Below are positions 8,110 to 17,864 of a stretch of 64,000 nt of DNA, one piece after another (position 1 is the stretch's first letter; every line of letters starts with the position of its first letter). The stretch is taken from positions 1-64,000 of the forward strand of contig CAIKND010000036.1 in assembly GCA_903828675.1 (NCBI GenBank), read 5' to 3'. This DNA is from an uncultured Acidobacteriaceae bacterium. Lineage in GTDB: Bacteria > Acidobacteriota > Terriglobia > Terriglobales > Acidobacteriaceae. The notes beneath the pieces were generated by a model that had not been told where the DNA came from, made no database searches, and was given only the letters and a program-made list of their open reading frames with translations. Position numbers and translations under genes: made by a program.

Positions 8110-10094
8110 ATTCCAAACACGTTCTGCTTATGGCCGCTGCTGCGGGGCTCCTGTTTTCCCAAGATTGTGGCGTCTATGCACAGCCCGCTCCCGCCGCGGC
8201 CAAGCCACTTCCGTTTGTCAGCACCATCTTTGGCGACAACATGGTTCTGCAACGTGACAAGGCCGATGCGATCTGGGGTTGGTCTGAACCCGGCGACAGC
8301 GTCCGCGTGCAAATAGGTGACAACATTGCAACCGGTATTGCGCAGGCCGACCACCGCTGGCAAGTGAAGATTAAGCCGCCTGCCTACGGTGGTCCATACA
8401 CTGTCAAGATCAGCGGCCGTGAAACATTGGAACTGCACAACGTCTTGGTCGGTGATGTCTGGCTTTGCGGCGGCCAGTCAAATATGGGATTGACGATGCG
8501 GGCCGTCCGCAACGCCGAGGCGGAAGTGAAGGCCGCTAACTACCCGGAGATTCGCTACATCGAGGTGGCGGGGCACCCAGCATACCGGCGCGTGGACGTT
8601 GTGGATGGAAGTTGGAAGATCGTCTCGCCTGACACCGCAGAACGGGTTTCTGCAGTCGCGTATTACTTTGCTCGCGAGGTCCAGAAGGAGATCCACGTCC
8701 CCATTGGGCTGGTTGTGGACGCCCTCGGCGGAACACCTGCTGAGGCCTGGACCAGCGCCGCCGCCCTTCGGCCTCTCAAAGACTTCGATGTCCCACTTGC
8801 GGAGGTTGAACGACTGGCAGTTGAAGGCGCGCCTGAATACGGCAACTACATCATGCATTGGTACGACACATACGACATGGGGCTCAAGGGGAATTGGGCT
8901 GCGGCTGACCTCGACGATTCCGCCTGGAAGCCGGTCAATCTTCCCGGAGGCTTTGCCGAGTTAGGCGTTCCCGACTCGCCTGCTGTGGCCTGGTTCCGGA
9001 AGGATATTATTCTGCCGGACCCGCTTCCGGCCGGGCGTGCACTGATGTTCCTCGGCTCCATCGAGCGCATGGACACAGCATATGTCAATGGTTCGGTGGT
9101 TGGAGCCAGTTCGTGGGTTGAAAACCCGCGCGTCTACTTCATGCGCCACGGCCTACTCAAACCCGGCAGGAATAGTGTCACTATTCGAGTCTTCAAGTCC
9201 AAACCTGACGGGGGATTTCTCGGCAAACCTGAGGAAATGCACCTCGCACTGGGTGATCACTCAAGCGTTCCGCTTGCCGGCCAGTGGAAAGGCAAGGTGA
9301 GTGTAGACGCTCGTCCCCCGCACCCATTGCCCATTGCTTTCGAGAATTGGCCCGTAATGCCGGGCGTGCTTTCCAAAGGCATGTTGGCCCCCATCGCACC
9401 GCTTTCGATCACGGGCGCCCTTTGGTATCAAGGTGAGCAGAACTCGCCGAGGGGATACGAATATCGCAAGATTCTTCCCGCTATGATCGCCGACTGGCGA
9501 ACCCTTTTCGGGCAGGGCGACTTTCCGTTCTACATTGTCAGCCTGCCTGCATTTAAGGAGCGCAGTGTAGCTCCTGTCGACAGCGATGAGTGGGCTGAGA
9601 CGCGTGAATCCCAGGCACTCACAGCAGCAAGTGTCACCAACTCCTGCCTGGCCGTCACCATCGATACAGGCGATGCGAACAACATCCATTCGAAAGACAA
9701 GTTACCTGTAGGCCAAAGGCTGGCGTATTGCGCGCTTGCCAAATACTACGGCAAGCCTGTTGTGTACGCAGGGCCAACCCTGGAATCCATTGAACGGCTG
9801 CCAGGCTCCATTCGGTTGCATTTCACGCACACCGACGGCGAGTTGGTAGTAAAGGGGGAGAAACTCGAAGAGTTCTCCATCGCCGGGGAAGATCGGAAAT
9901 GGTATTGGGCCAAAGCACACATTCAAGGCGACATGGTCGTCCTAACATCGCCATCGGTGCCGAACCCGAGAGAGGCTCGCTACGCCTGGCAATCCAATCC
10001 GGCAGCAACATTGTTCAATGGGGCCGGACTGCCAGCCGCTCCCTTCAGAACTGACGCCTGGCCCGGCATGACACAAGGCCAGCGACCATACTGA
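8106..10094 (+). CDS. Sialate O-acetylesterase-like SGNH hydrolase (secreted)
   Basis: This 662-aa enzyme belongs to the SASA group, which removes O-acetyl groups from sialic acids or, in plant-degrading bacteria, from xylan or other glycans. There is a signal peptide (residues 1-25, cleavage near VYA-QP). The SGNH block I is VWLCGGQSNMG with catalytic Ser125. A galactose-binding-like insert spans about residues 255-370 (WAAADLDDSAWKPVNLPGG ... FRKDIIL). A second conserved block is GALWYQGEQNS, and the catalytic His is expected near the DANNIHSKDK segment. It leads a same-strand run of carbohydrate enzymes, so an acetyl-hemicellulose substrate is more likely than sialate; that is inference. 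Confidence 0.85.
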   Translation: MNSKHVLLMAAAAGLLFSQDCGVYAQPAPAAAKPLPFVSTIFGDNMVLQRDKADAIWGWSEPGDSVRVQIGDNIATGIAQADHRWQVKIKPPAYGGPYTVKISGRETLELHNVLVGDVWLCGGQSNMGLTMRAVRNAEAEVKAANYPEIRYIEVAGHPAYRRVDVVDGSWKIVSPDTAERVSAVAYYFAREVQKEIHVPIGLVVDALGGTPAEAWTSAAALRPLKDFDVPLAEVERLAVEGAPEYGNYIMHWYDTYDMGLKGNWAAADLDDSAWKPVNLPGGFAELGVPDSPAVAWFRKDIILPDPLPAGRALMFLGSIERMDTAYVNGSVVGASSWVENPRVYFMRHGLLKPGRNSVTIRVFKSKPDGGFLGKPEEMHLALGDHSSVPLAGQWKGKVSVDARPPHPLPIAFENWPVMPGVLSKGMLAPIAPLSITGALWYQGEQNSPRGYEYRKILPAMIADWRTLFGQGDFPFYIVSLPAFKERSVAPVDSDEWAETRESQALTAASVTNSCLAVTIDTGDANNIHSKDKLPVGQRLAYCALAKYYGKPVVYAGPTLESIERLPGSIRLHFTHTDGELVVKGEKLEEFSIAGEDRKWYWAKAHIQGDMVVLTSPSVPNPREARYAWQSNPAATLFNGAGLPAAPFRTDAWPGMTQGQRPY

Positions 10095-10170
10095 TGAGCA
10101 GAACGGGATGAAAGCTGTCAGAAGTTGGACAGGGACGCTATTAACCCTTTATTGAACGACCGGAGGAACC

Positions 10171-11406
10171 ATGTGTACTCATCGCTTTGCAATGGTGGTT
10201 CTCATCGCCGCTCTCGCATTGCCAATGGCTGGGCAACGTCGTGTGCCAAAGGATCTGAGCGGAGTCAGAGGATTCAATTACCAGTCTGGCGAAGCCATCG
10301 GCCACGCTGAATTCTGGCTTCAATACAATCCCACAGTCACGGAACGCGACCTGGATTATGCCAAGCGCCTTCAGTTGAATCAGATTCGAGTGTTCGTCCC
10401 TTACGCTGCATGGGAGAAAAACAAAGAGGCGCTCAGGAAGAATCTCCTCCATTTCGTGCGCGCCGCGCATATACGGGGCATGGGTGTGATGCCGACCATG
10501 ATGTACAAGTTCGGCGAATGGAAGGACGAGTCGGCGTGGCCCAACGCGCGGCCGTTCGTCGCTGACCTGGTGGCAACCATCGGGAAAGAGCCCGGCCTTG
10601 AAATCTGGGACGTAGAGAACGAGCCGGAGTGTTGTTCCCTGCCACCCACTCCAGACAATAGGCTGCGCATGGAACATGCCGTTTACATGGCAAAGCTGTT
10701 CCGCGAACTTGATCCTGTGACACCGGTAACGATCGGCGCGACCTTTGCGGAGAACATGATCGAGATGGGCGACGCGGTGGACGTGCTCTCCTTCCACGAT
10801 TACAGCGCAACGCGTGCCAAGATTCGCGCCAATATCGAAACAGCAAAGCATTACGCGGAGAAGACCGGAAAGCCCCTCATCAATAGCGAGATCGGATGTA
10901 TTGCCCGTGCGAATCCGTATGACGTCACGCTCCAGGAGCACATGGAAGCCCACGTCGGATGGTACATCTGGGAGTTGATGGTCACCGGCAACTGGGGTAC
11001 CGTCCACGGCGTTTTCTATCCTGACGGCACGGTTCGCGACCCGGCTATCGTCGCCGCGCTCCTTGGTTTCTTCCGCAACCGAGGAGACAGTTTTGTGGAG
11101 GATGTTCCTGACCGCGAAAACCATCTTACGGAAGCGGCAGCGAAAAACAAGGCGTGGCTAGCAGCCCCGGAGGCCGATTGGAAGACCGGATTGGATTTGG
11201 CCGAGTTCTCGGCAAATCTCCTTGAAGCTGCTCAACTAGCGCCCATGCACAATCCACCCACCAGGCAAGTAGATCTCTTGCGCAGCGGCTCGCCGAACAT
11301 ATCTGCCTTGCGCTCGATGTTGGAAACATTCACTTCCCTCCTCGAGCCTTACCAGCTTCCCGCTGGCGATCCACGCCGTTCGCGACCGCCCGGCTTCATT
11401 CGATGA
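10171..11406 (+). CDS. Secreted clan-A glycoside hydrolase (GH5-like)
   Basis: This 411-aa protein has a signal peptide (residues 1-20) followed by a TIM-barrel glycosidase. The conserved pair of a retaining clan GH-A enzyme is visible: the acid/base Glu151 in WDVENEP and the nucleophile Glu240 in PLINSEIG. HDY at about 209 and YIWELM at about 269-274 are further barrel-strand ends. The C-terminal 80 residues are low in motifs. The family could be GH5 or a related clan-A family, and the substrate (mannan, glucan or xylan) cannot be chosen. It is 76 bases after the acetylesterase and 58 before the GH9 gene, consistent with a common transcript. Confidence 0.75.
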   Translation: MCTHRFAMVVLIAALALPMAGQRRVPKDLSGVRGFNYQSGEAIGHAEFWLQYNPTVTERDLDYAKRLQLNQIRVFVPYAAWEKNKEALRKNLLHFVRAAHIRGMGVMPTMMYKFGEWKDESAWPNARPFVADLVATIGKEPGLEIWDVENEPECCSLPPTPDNRLRMEHAVYMAKLFRELDPVTPVTIGATFAENMIEMGDAVDVLSFHDYSATRAKIRANIETAKHYAEKTGKPLINSEIGCIARANPYDVTLQEHMEAHVGWYIWELMVTGNWGTVHGVFYPDGTVRDPAIVAALLGFFRNRGDSFVEDVPDRENHLTEAAAKNKAWLAAPEADWKTGLDLAEFSANLLEAAQLAPMHNPPTRQVDLLRSGSPNISALRSMLETFTSLLEPYQLPAGDPRRSRPPGFIR

Positions 11407-11464
11407 AATCAGACGAACACCGGTGTCAAGTTTTCGAGTTTGAACACAACGCAGAAATGCAGAA

Positions 11465-14032
11465 ATGGATACTATCGTGACTTCCAAGTTCATTCGCTCG
11501 ATGATGTCTCGGCCGCATGCAATCCTGCTCGCTGCCCTGCTTCTCTCTGTACCCGCAACCGGGACCGAATTCCAGATGAAGGTGACCGATAGCGGCTACC
11601 TGAATACGCAGGGCTTCAGTGTGTTTCTCTACGATAGCGTTTATCACCCCATCTTCGTGGATCAGAAGAACACTGCCATGGAGTTGATTCTCCACGGCCA
11701 GCGGATCGCCACCAACGGCGACGTACGCCTGGTGCCGACTCCAGAGCAATGGGATCTGGTGGCTCAGTTAAAGGGCCGTGAGCAGGACAAGGACCACAAC
11801 CGTCTCACAGCGCGGTTGTCTTTCCCCACCTACCAAATGGACTATACCCTTGAAGTAGCCGCCGAACCCGGCGGTGTCCGTGTGAGCATCAATCTAGACA
11901 AGCCGCTGCCGGAGAAGCTTGCAGGCCGCGCCGGCTTCAACCTAGAGTTCCTGCCGTCCATCTATACGGGGAAAACTTACGCCGTAGACGGTACAAGGTT
12001 CGGCGTGATTCCACGCAGTCCTCAGGACCCCATGCAACAGGTGCTGCCATCTCCGGACGATCCAAAGAAGCTTCCGTACCAGGAAGAATGGGATAAGGAG
12101 AAGGGTTACACGCAACCGCTACCCCTGGTCACGGGAAACAGCATTACACTGGCGCCCGAGGATCCGCTTTACCGCGTCAGTGTCAGTTCAGATACGGCGC
12201 TCGTCTCGCTCTATGACGGCCGCGACCGCGCGCAGAACGGCTGGTTCGTGCTCCGCAGCATGATTCCTTCAGGCAAGACCGCGGGCGCTATCGTCTGGCA
12301 TATTCGGCCCATCGACGTCCCGAACTGGACCCGGCCGCCGATGGTGGCGCACAGCCAGGTCGGCTATTCTCCCAACTCGCTGAAGGTTGCCGTCATTGAG
12401 TTGGACCCGAAATTCGACGCGCCGAAGACAGCGAAGATCCTTCGCCTGGATGCGGATGGCTCCTATAAGCCGGTTTTCGATGGACCACTTTCCACCACTA
12501 CGCCGTGGCTGCGCTACGAGTATGCGAAGTTCGATTTCTCTGCCGTCAAAGATCCGGGCCTGTACGTTGTTGAGTACGCAGGCCAGCGGACCGATCTATT
12601 CCCAATTGCCAAGGACGTGTACAGCCAGACCTGGCAATCTACACTGGACGGTTTCCTCGCAGTGGAGATGGACCACGTTTCAGTGCGCGAAGGCTACCGC
12701 CTGTGGCACGGCGTTTCGCACCTCGACGATGCCCGCCAGGCACCGCCCAACGTCGAGCATTTTGATGGATATCGGATGGGCCCAAACATCGATTCGCCTT
12801 TCAAGCCGGGTGAACACATCCCCGGACTGAACGTAGGGGGTTGGTTTGACGCAGGGGACTATGACCCGCTCGCCTCAGGACAATACGCGGTCATTGAGAA
12901 CCTGTCCCTGGCCTACAAGGAGTTCGATCTTAAATGGGACGAACTCACCGTGGATGAAACGGCCCGGACAGTTGAGATGCATCGGCCCGACGGGGTCCCT
13001 GACGCCATCGAACAGGTGAAACATGGCGTTCTGGAGGTACTGGCTCAGGTCCACTCCATTGGCCACCCAATCATGGGCGTCATTGAGCCGAACCTGCGTC
13101 AATACACGCATCTTGGCGATGCGGCATCCAAAACGGATGGGCGCATCTATTCTGACAAGCTCGGCCCCCACGAGGTGGATGGGAACTTCTCCGGCATCCC
13201 GGATGACCGGTGGGCTTTCACCACCAAGATGCCGAACTTGCAATACGGCGCTGCTGCCGCTCTGGCTGCTGCTTCGCAGTCCCTCAAAGGTTGGGACGAC
13301 TCGCTCGCCAAGCAGTCACTGGAAACAGCGATCAAGCTGTGGGATGAAGAACACGCCCATCCAACCCCAAGCCAGGGCCGTCCATTCGGTCCCCCGGGAA
13401 TGGCCATCGCTGGCGAGTGGCGGGCTGCCATTGAGTTGTTGGTCGCCACCAACGGCGACGACCGTTACAAAAGGCGCATCGTCGAGTTGCTCCCCGCGGT
13501 ACGCGAGCATTTTGGGTTCGGTGGCTGGATGGCCGTTCTGGCTCTACCTTACATGGATGCGGACTTCAAGCAGCAGCTTGAAGCGTCGGTCAAATCCTAC
13601 AAGAGCGAATTAGATACCGACTTGGCTAAAACTCCATTCGGCGTTCCGCCCAGTCTCGGAACTTGGGGCGGATCTAGCCAGGTGGCCGATTTCGCCTCGC
13701 GGATGTACTTCCTGCACAAGGCATTCCCGCAGATTGTGGGCCCCGAGTATACGCTGCGGGCAACCGACTATTTGCTGGGTACGCATCCAGTGTCGAGCAC
13801 TTCGTACATTTCTTCGGTGGGGACGGTTTCAAAGCTGAAGGGCTACGGAAACAACCGCGCGGATGGGACATTCATCCCTGGTGGAATGATTCCGGGATAT
13901 ATCGTGATCAAGCCGGATTTCCCCGAGTGCATCGACGACTTCGGCATGTTGTGGTTTGAGGATGAATATACCGTTGGCGCCGCCAGTCAGTGGATTCTGG
14001 CAGCAAAATCAGCAGAAGCACTCGACAAGTAG
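11465..14032 (+). CDS. GH9 glycoside hydrolase with N-terminal Ig-like domain
   Basis: This 855-aa secreted enzyme of the GH9 family contains mostly endo-glucanases and exo-acting glucosidases. A signal sequence lies after MMSRPH (about residues 13-33). An extra N-terminal beta-rich region spans about 35-300. The CelD_N Ig-like domain starts at HSQVGYSPNSLKVAVIELDP. The (alpha/alpha)6 barrel follows, with GGWFDAGDYD (Asp462 and Asp465, the inverting base pair) and a C-terminal FEDEYTVGAASQ segment that should carry the acid (about Glu834). The long N-terminal extension is unusual for simple cellulases. The ATG at 11465 is kept, though one at 11501 would suit the signal peptide better. Confidence 0.88.
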   Translation: MDTIVTSKFIRSMMSRPHAILLAALLLSVPATGTEFQMKVTDSGYLNTQGFSVFLYDSVYHPIFVDQKNTAMELILHGQRIATNGDVRLVPTPEQWDLVAQLKGREQDKDHNRLTARLSFPTYQMDYTLEVAAEPGGVRVSINLDKPLPEKLAGRAGFNLEFLPSIYTGKTYAVDGTRFGVIPRSPQDPMQQVLPSPDDPKKLPYQEEWDKEKGYTQPLPLVTGNSITLAPEDPLYRVSVSSDTALVSLYDGRDRAQNGWFVLRSMIPSGKTAGAIVWHIRPIDVPNWTRPPMVAHSQVGYSPNSLKVAVIELDPKFDAPKTAKILRLDADGSYKPVFDGPLSTTTPWLRYEYAKFDFSAVKDPGLYVVEYAGQRTDLFPIAKDVYSQTWQSTLDGFLAVEMDHVSVREGYRLWHGVSHLDDARQAPPNVEHFDGYRMGPNIDSPFKPGEHIPGLNVGGWFDAGDYDPLASGQYAVIENLSLAYKEFDLKWDELTVDETARTVEMHRPDGVPDAIEQVKHGVLEVLAQVHSIGHPIMGVIEPNLRQYTHLGDAASKTDGRIYSDKLGPHEVDGNFSGIPDDRWAFTTKMPNLQYGAAAALAAASQSLKGWDDSLAKQSLETAIKLWDEEHAHPTPSQGRPFGPPGMAIAGEWRAAIELLVATNGDDRYKRRIVELLPAVREHFGFGGWMAVLALPYMDADFKQQLEASVKSYKSELDTDLAKTPFGVPPSLGTWGGSSQVADFASRMYFLHKAFPQIVGPEYTLRATDYLLGTHPVSSTSYISSVGTVSKLKGYGNNRADGTFIPGGMIPGYIVIKPDFPECIDDFGMLWFEDEYTVGAASQWILAAKSAEALDK

Positions 14033-14188
14033 ATATGTCGAGAGCGAAGCAGAAGTGCCAGGCGGCCTTTCAATTGTTGTCGGCCCGGAGTGGTTATTGA
14101 GAACCCCCGTGGCCAAATTCGAGCATGGAAAGGTCGCCAGCGCAAGACCGCAAGAATTTATTGGACAGAGGAAGGCAGGAGAGGCCAA

Positions 14189-16336
14189 ATGAAGAAGAGG
14201 GTTGCATTCTTTGCCGCAGCGGCGTTTTGTCTTGGGTGCACGGTTACAGCCGTCGCTCAGCAGTCTCGGCCGACTGCTCCGGATCGGCTGATGGTAACCA
14301 TCGATACGCAACAGACTGCCGAACCGGTCTCAAAATACGAGTTCGGCATGTTCATCGAGCACATTCGCACACTCATTTATCGAAGCCTCTGGTCCGAAAT
14401 GCTCGATGACCGGAAGTTTCATTTTCCCATTTCATCCACGGAGCCGGAATCGCCTGCCCCTCCAGCGGGGAGTCCACCGCGCGGCTTGCCACTTCGTAAA
14501 TGGCGCCCTGTTGGTCCCGACGAAGTGGTTGTAATGGATAAAGAAAAGCCGTTTGTTGGGGACCAGAGCCCGCGGATCAAACTCGACTCCGTCACGCCGC
14601 ACGGTATCCGGCAAGTGGGCCTTGCGCTCGTGAAAGGCAAGAGGTATGCAGGCCGAATCTACCTGCGTGGCACTCCTGGCAGCAACGTCAAGATCTCGCT
14701 GATCTGGGGTGATGGCCCAAACGACCGGCAGAGCGTCTCCTTCGCGCCGCTCACCAGCGATTACAAGAAGTTCCCGCTCACTTTCACGTCTCCGGCCGAT
14801 GCGACCGCCGCATCATTTGAAATCACCGGTACGGGCAGCGGGAGTTTTCATGTTGGGACCGTTTCCCTGATGCCGGCTGACAACGTGCAGGGATTTCGTC
14901 CCGACACCATTGCTCTGCTTCGCGAGCTCCACTCAGGCATGTGGCGCCTGCCTGGCGGCAATTACATTTCCGACTGGAACTGGTACGACTCTGTCGGCGA
15001 CATCGACAAGCGTCCACCGATGTTTGACTACGCTTGGAACGCCATGCAGACCAACGATGTAGGCATGGACGAATTCATGACGTTTTGCAAGCTGATCGGC
15101 ACGGAGCCGTACATTACAGTCAACGCCGGTTTTGGCGATTCCCATTCAGCGGCAGAAGAAGTCGAATACATCAACGGAGCGGCGACCACGCGGCTCGGAG
15201 CCCAGCGCGCGCACAACGGCCATCTCGAGCCCTACCACGTGAAGTTCTGGGACATCGGCAACGAGCCATACGGGAATTGGCAAATCGGCCGCACCGATCT
15301 GAAGTACGTCACGCTCAAAACCAATGAATTTGCGAAGGCGATGCGGAAAGCCGACCCGTCGATCACCCTGCTTGCCTCGGGTGCGATGCCGGACGAGATG
15401 ACCGTCACTGGTCAGGCACGCGACCTGCGTATGCCAGACCCACAGGCCCAGTTCGGTTCACCGGCGGACTTTACCGGCGGACTGCTTGCACACAGTTGGG
15501 GGAGCTTCGAGGGCCTCACCGAGCACTGGTACGCAAGGGCGGGCAAGCGCTTCGATTACGAGCATGCAAAGAGCCTTGCACAGGATGCGCCCAACGAAGA
15601 CGGATATGTGAAGGTTGACCAGACTCTACTCGAGTGGGCGCGTTATCCATCCGATCGCGTGCGCCAGAAGGCTGAAGAGTGGCAGGAGTACCAGAAACGC
15701 TTTCCGGCGATGCTCGAAAAGAAGATATTCCTTTCAATCGACGAGTACGCCTACAGCGGTGCCCCCGTGAATCTAAAGCTGGCTCTTGCCTACGGCATGG
15801 TCTTCAACGAGATGCTTCGATACACCAATTTCCTTAAAATGTCCGCATTCACCATGGGCGTCTCGACGCTTGACTACAACAGCACAGGAGCCGCCTACAA
15901 CTCGACGGGGCTCCTGTTCAAGATGTACGGAGATCATCTCGGCTCGATCCCGGTTGCCCTTTCAGGAAACTCTCCTCAGCCCGCGCCCAGGTACGCAATC
16001 GCGGGCGATCAGCCAAAGACAAACCCAGGCAGCCCGACGTATCCGCTCGACATGTTCGCCGCGCTGACCGCGGACCATAAGTATTTGACGATAGCTGTTG
16101 TGAATGCAACGGAATCGGATCAAAAGTTCGACCTGAGCGCTACCGGTGTGCGGCTGGATGGGCCACTGACGCTATGGCAATTGACCGGGAACAGTCTGGA
16201 TGCCGCGAACCATGTCGGCCAGACGCCACAGGTCCAAGTAAAGGAAATTCCGCTAGGTGATGTTCAAGGAAAGATCACGGTCGCGCCCATCAGCGTTAAC
16301 ATCTATCAATTCCCGGTAGCTCAGGCGGCTAAGTAA
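14189..16336 (+). CDS. Alpha-L-arabinofuranosidase (GH51), secreted
   Basis: This 715-aa retaining enzyme releases arabinose side chains from arabinoxylan or arabinan. Start 14189 is chosen because AGGAGAG sits just ahead and a clean signal peptide follows (MKKRVAFFAAAAFCLGC), although the frame opens at 14090. A carbohydrate-binding-like jelly roll lies near residues 130-240 (RIYLRGTPGSNVKISLIWG). The barrel carries acid/base Glu359 in FWDIGNEPYGNW and nucleophile Glu519 in SIDEYAYSG; GMWRLPGGNYISDWNWYDSVG is the typical substrate-side motif. A beta-sandwich closes the protein. The signal peptide is notable since many GH51 enzymes are cytoplasmic. It lies inside the hydrolase run. Confidence 0.92.
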   Translation: MKKRVAFFAAAAFCLGCTVTAVAQQSRPTAPDRLMVTIDTQQTAEPVSKYEFGMFIEHIRTLIYRSLWSEMLDDRKFHFPISSTEPESPAPPAGSPPRGLPLRKWRPVGPDEVVVMDKEKPFVGDQSPRIKLDSVTPHGIRQVGLALVKGKRYAGRIYLRGTPGSNVKISLIWGDGPNDRQSVSFAPLTSDYKKFPLTFTSPADATAASFEITGTGSGSFHVGTVSLMPADNVQGFRPDTIALLRELHSGMWRLPGGNYISDWNWYDSVGDIDKRPPMFDYAWNAMQTNDVGMDEFMTFCKLIGTEPYITVNAGFGDSHSAAEEVEYINGAATTRLGAQRAHNGHLEPYHVKFWDIGNEPYGNWQIGRTDLKYVTLKTNEFAKAMRKADPSITLLASGAMPDEMTVTGQARDLRMPDPQAQFGSPADFTGGLLAHSWGSFEGLTEHWYARAGKRFDYEHAKSLAQDAPNEDGYVKVDQTLLEWARYPSDRVRQKAEEWQEYQKRFPAMLEKKIFLSIDEYAYSGAPVNLKLALAYGMVFNEMLRYTNFLKMSAFTMGVSTLDYNSTGAAYNSTGLLFKMYGDHLGSIPVALSGNSPQPAPRYAIAGDQPKTNPGSPTYPLDMFAALTADHKYLTIAVVNATESDQKFDLSATGVRLDGPLTLWQLTGNSLDAANHVGQTPQVQVKEIPLGDVQGKITVAPISVNIYQFPVAQAAK

Positions 16337-16386
16337 AGACCGGCATTCAGAGTCGCCCGAAATTGCGCTGTCAAGTTCTTGTAACA

Positions 16387-16428
16387 GTCGTAGTGGCCGC
16401 CCACGCAACCAAAGGCGGCCGCTGCGAC
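16387..16428 (+). terminator. Hairpin after the GH51 gene
   Basis: The inverted repeat GTCG-TAGT-GGCCGCC / GGCGGCC-GCTG-CGAC closes an 11-12-base loop about 50 bases after the GH51 stop. It is GC-rich and has no T-run, so it may end or attenuate transcription between the GH51 and esterase genes. Confidence 0.5.
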
Positions 16429-16558
16429 TAAAGATAGTCTGGGAAGCATTCTACCCGGCAGAAGTATGTCGCAGGTTCAGGAAGCGGCGAACATCTAATT
16501 GCCTGGTTGCTCGCTTTCAACACCAACACGCTACAAACACTATGGAGTGAAGGTAATC

Positions 16559-17638
16559 ATGGAACTGAAATCACTTGGTACGTTTGCTCTATTCATTCTG
16601 CTGGCGCTTGCCAACGCCAGCTTGAGTTTTGGGCAGGTACAAACCCTGGTTCCGCCAGTCATTCCTGGCGCAAAGCCAGTCACGGTTGAGCACATCAAAA
16701 TTCATGGCAAAGCTCTGGAAGGCAATCTGGAAGGCAACGCCGTTGACCGCGATGTAATCGTGTTTCTGCCCCCCAGCTATCAGAAAGACAAGCATCGCCG
16801 GTACCCTGTCGTTTACGCATTGCACGGATATTCCATCGGCGCGGAACAGTGGACGCGCGAAATCCATGTACCCCAGACCATCGAAGGGGCATTCGCGCAA
16901 GGCGCAAAAGAAGTGGTCGTTGTGCTGCCCGATTCGAAGACGGTTCACAACGGTTCCATGTACTCAAGCTCCGTTACCACCGGAGATTTTGAACAATTCA
17001 TTTCTCACGATGTGGTTGCATACGTTGATACGCATTACCGGACCATTCCAAATCGCGGGAGCCGTGGACTGGTTGGCCACTCCATGGGCGGGTACGGGGC
17101 GACGCGCATCGGAATGAAGCACCCTGATGTGTTTGGCAGCCTTTACATCATGAGCCCGTGCTGCCTGTCGCCTCGGACAACCGGGCCGGCGAACCCAGAG
17201 AATGAAAAGGCGCTGGAAGCGGTCAAGACGCCTGAAGATTCGGCCAAGCTTCCATTCGGGCTTCGAGCTCAAATGGCCAGCGCTGCGGCCTGGTCGCCCG
17301 ATCCAAAGAACCCTCCGCTTTACCTTGACCTGCCATTGAAAGACGGCGTAGTCCAGTCTGACGTACTCGCGAAGATGGCCGCCAACGCGCCCTTGGCTCT
17401 CATCGATCAATACATTGGCAATTTGCGCCAGTATCACGCAATCTCCATCGACGTTGGCGACCAGGATGGCTTGCGGACGGATACGGGTAAGCTCCACGAG
17501 GTCCTGGATAAGTATGGGATTACAAACGGCTTCGAGATTTATCCCGGTACCCACACCAGTGCGATAGCGGATCGCTTCCAGAATCATGTGATGCCGTTTT
17601 TCAGCAAGAGCCTTTGTTTTCAGACGAAATGTCAGTAG
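16559..17638 (+). CDS. Secreted alpha/beta-hydrolase esterase (esterase D/feruloyl-esterase-like)
   Basis: This 359-aa secreted esterase belongs to the esterase D/CE1-like group. The start at 16559 is preferred over the frame opening at 16499 because GTGAAGG precedes it and a signal peptide follows (MELKSLGTFALFILLALANA). Motifs: PVVYALHGY (oxyanion loop), VVVLPDSKT, the nucleophile elbow GHSMGGYGA with Ser175, and a C-terminal GTHTS that should hold the catalytic His; the acid is probably in DVGDQDGL. In this setting removal of feruloyl or acetyl groups from xylan is plausible but unproven. Confidence 0.8.
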   Translation: MELKSLGTFALFILLALANASLSFGQVQTLVPPVIPGAKPVTVEHIKIHGKALEGNLEGNAVDRDVIVFLPPSYQKDKHRRYPVVYALHGYSIGAEQWTREIHVPQTIEGAFAQGAKEVVVVLPDSKTVHNGSMYSSSVTTGDFEQFISHDVVAYVDTHYRTIPNRGSRGLVGHSMGGYGATRIGMKHPDVFGSLYIMSPCCLSPRTTGPANPENEKALEAVKTPEDSAKLPFGLRAQMASAAAWSPDPKNPPLYLDLPLKDGVVQSDVLAKMAANAPLALIDQYIGNLRQYHAISIDVGDQDGLRTDTGKLHEVLDKYGITNGFEIYPGTHTSAIADRFQNHVMPFFSKSLCFQTKCQ

Positions 17639-17864
17639 GCTCAATCGGCGGATGCAATTTAAACATGGACAGGTTCTAGTAAATGGATTTAGTGTGCTTA
17701 CGGAATGCTTCGCGCCCTATGCCGATCGCCGAATATGGCACGAAGATTAGGCCCCTGTTGATGACTACAGGGGTACAGCCTACAGAACACCCGAATCCCG
17801 CGCTCCATTGGGCTTTTTGGCAGTGAAGTATGGCGGTCACCCACACCTAACCTGGAGAAACAAC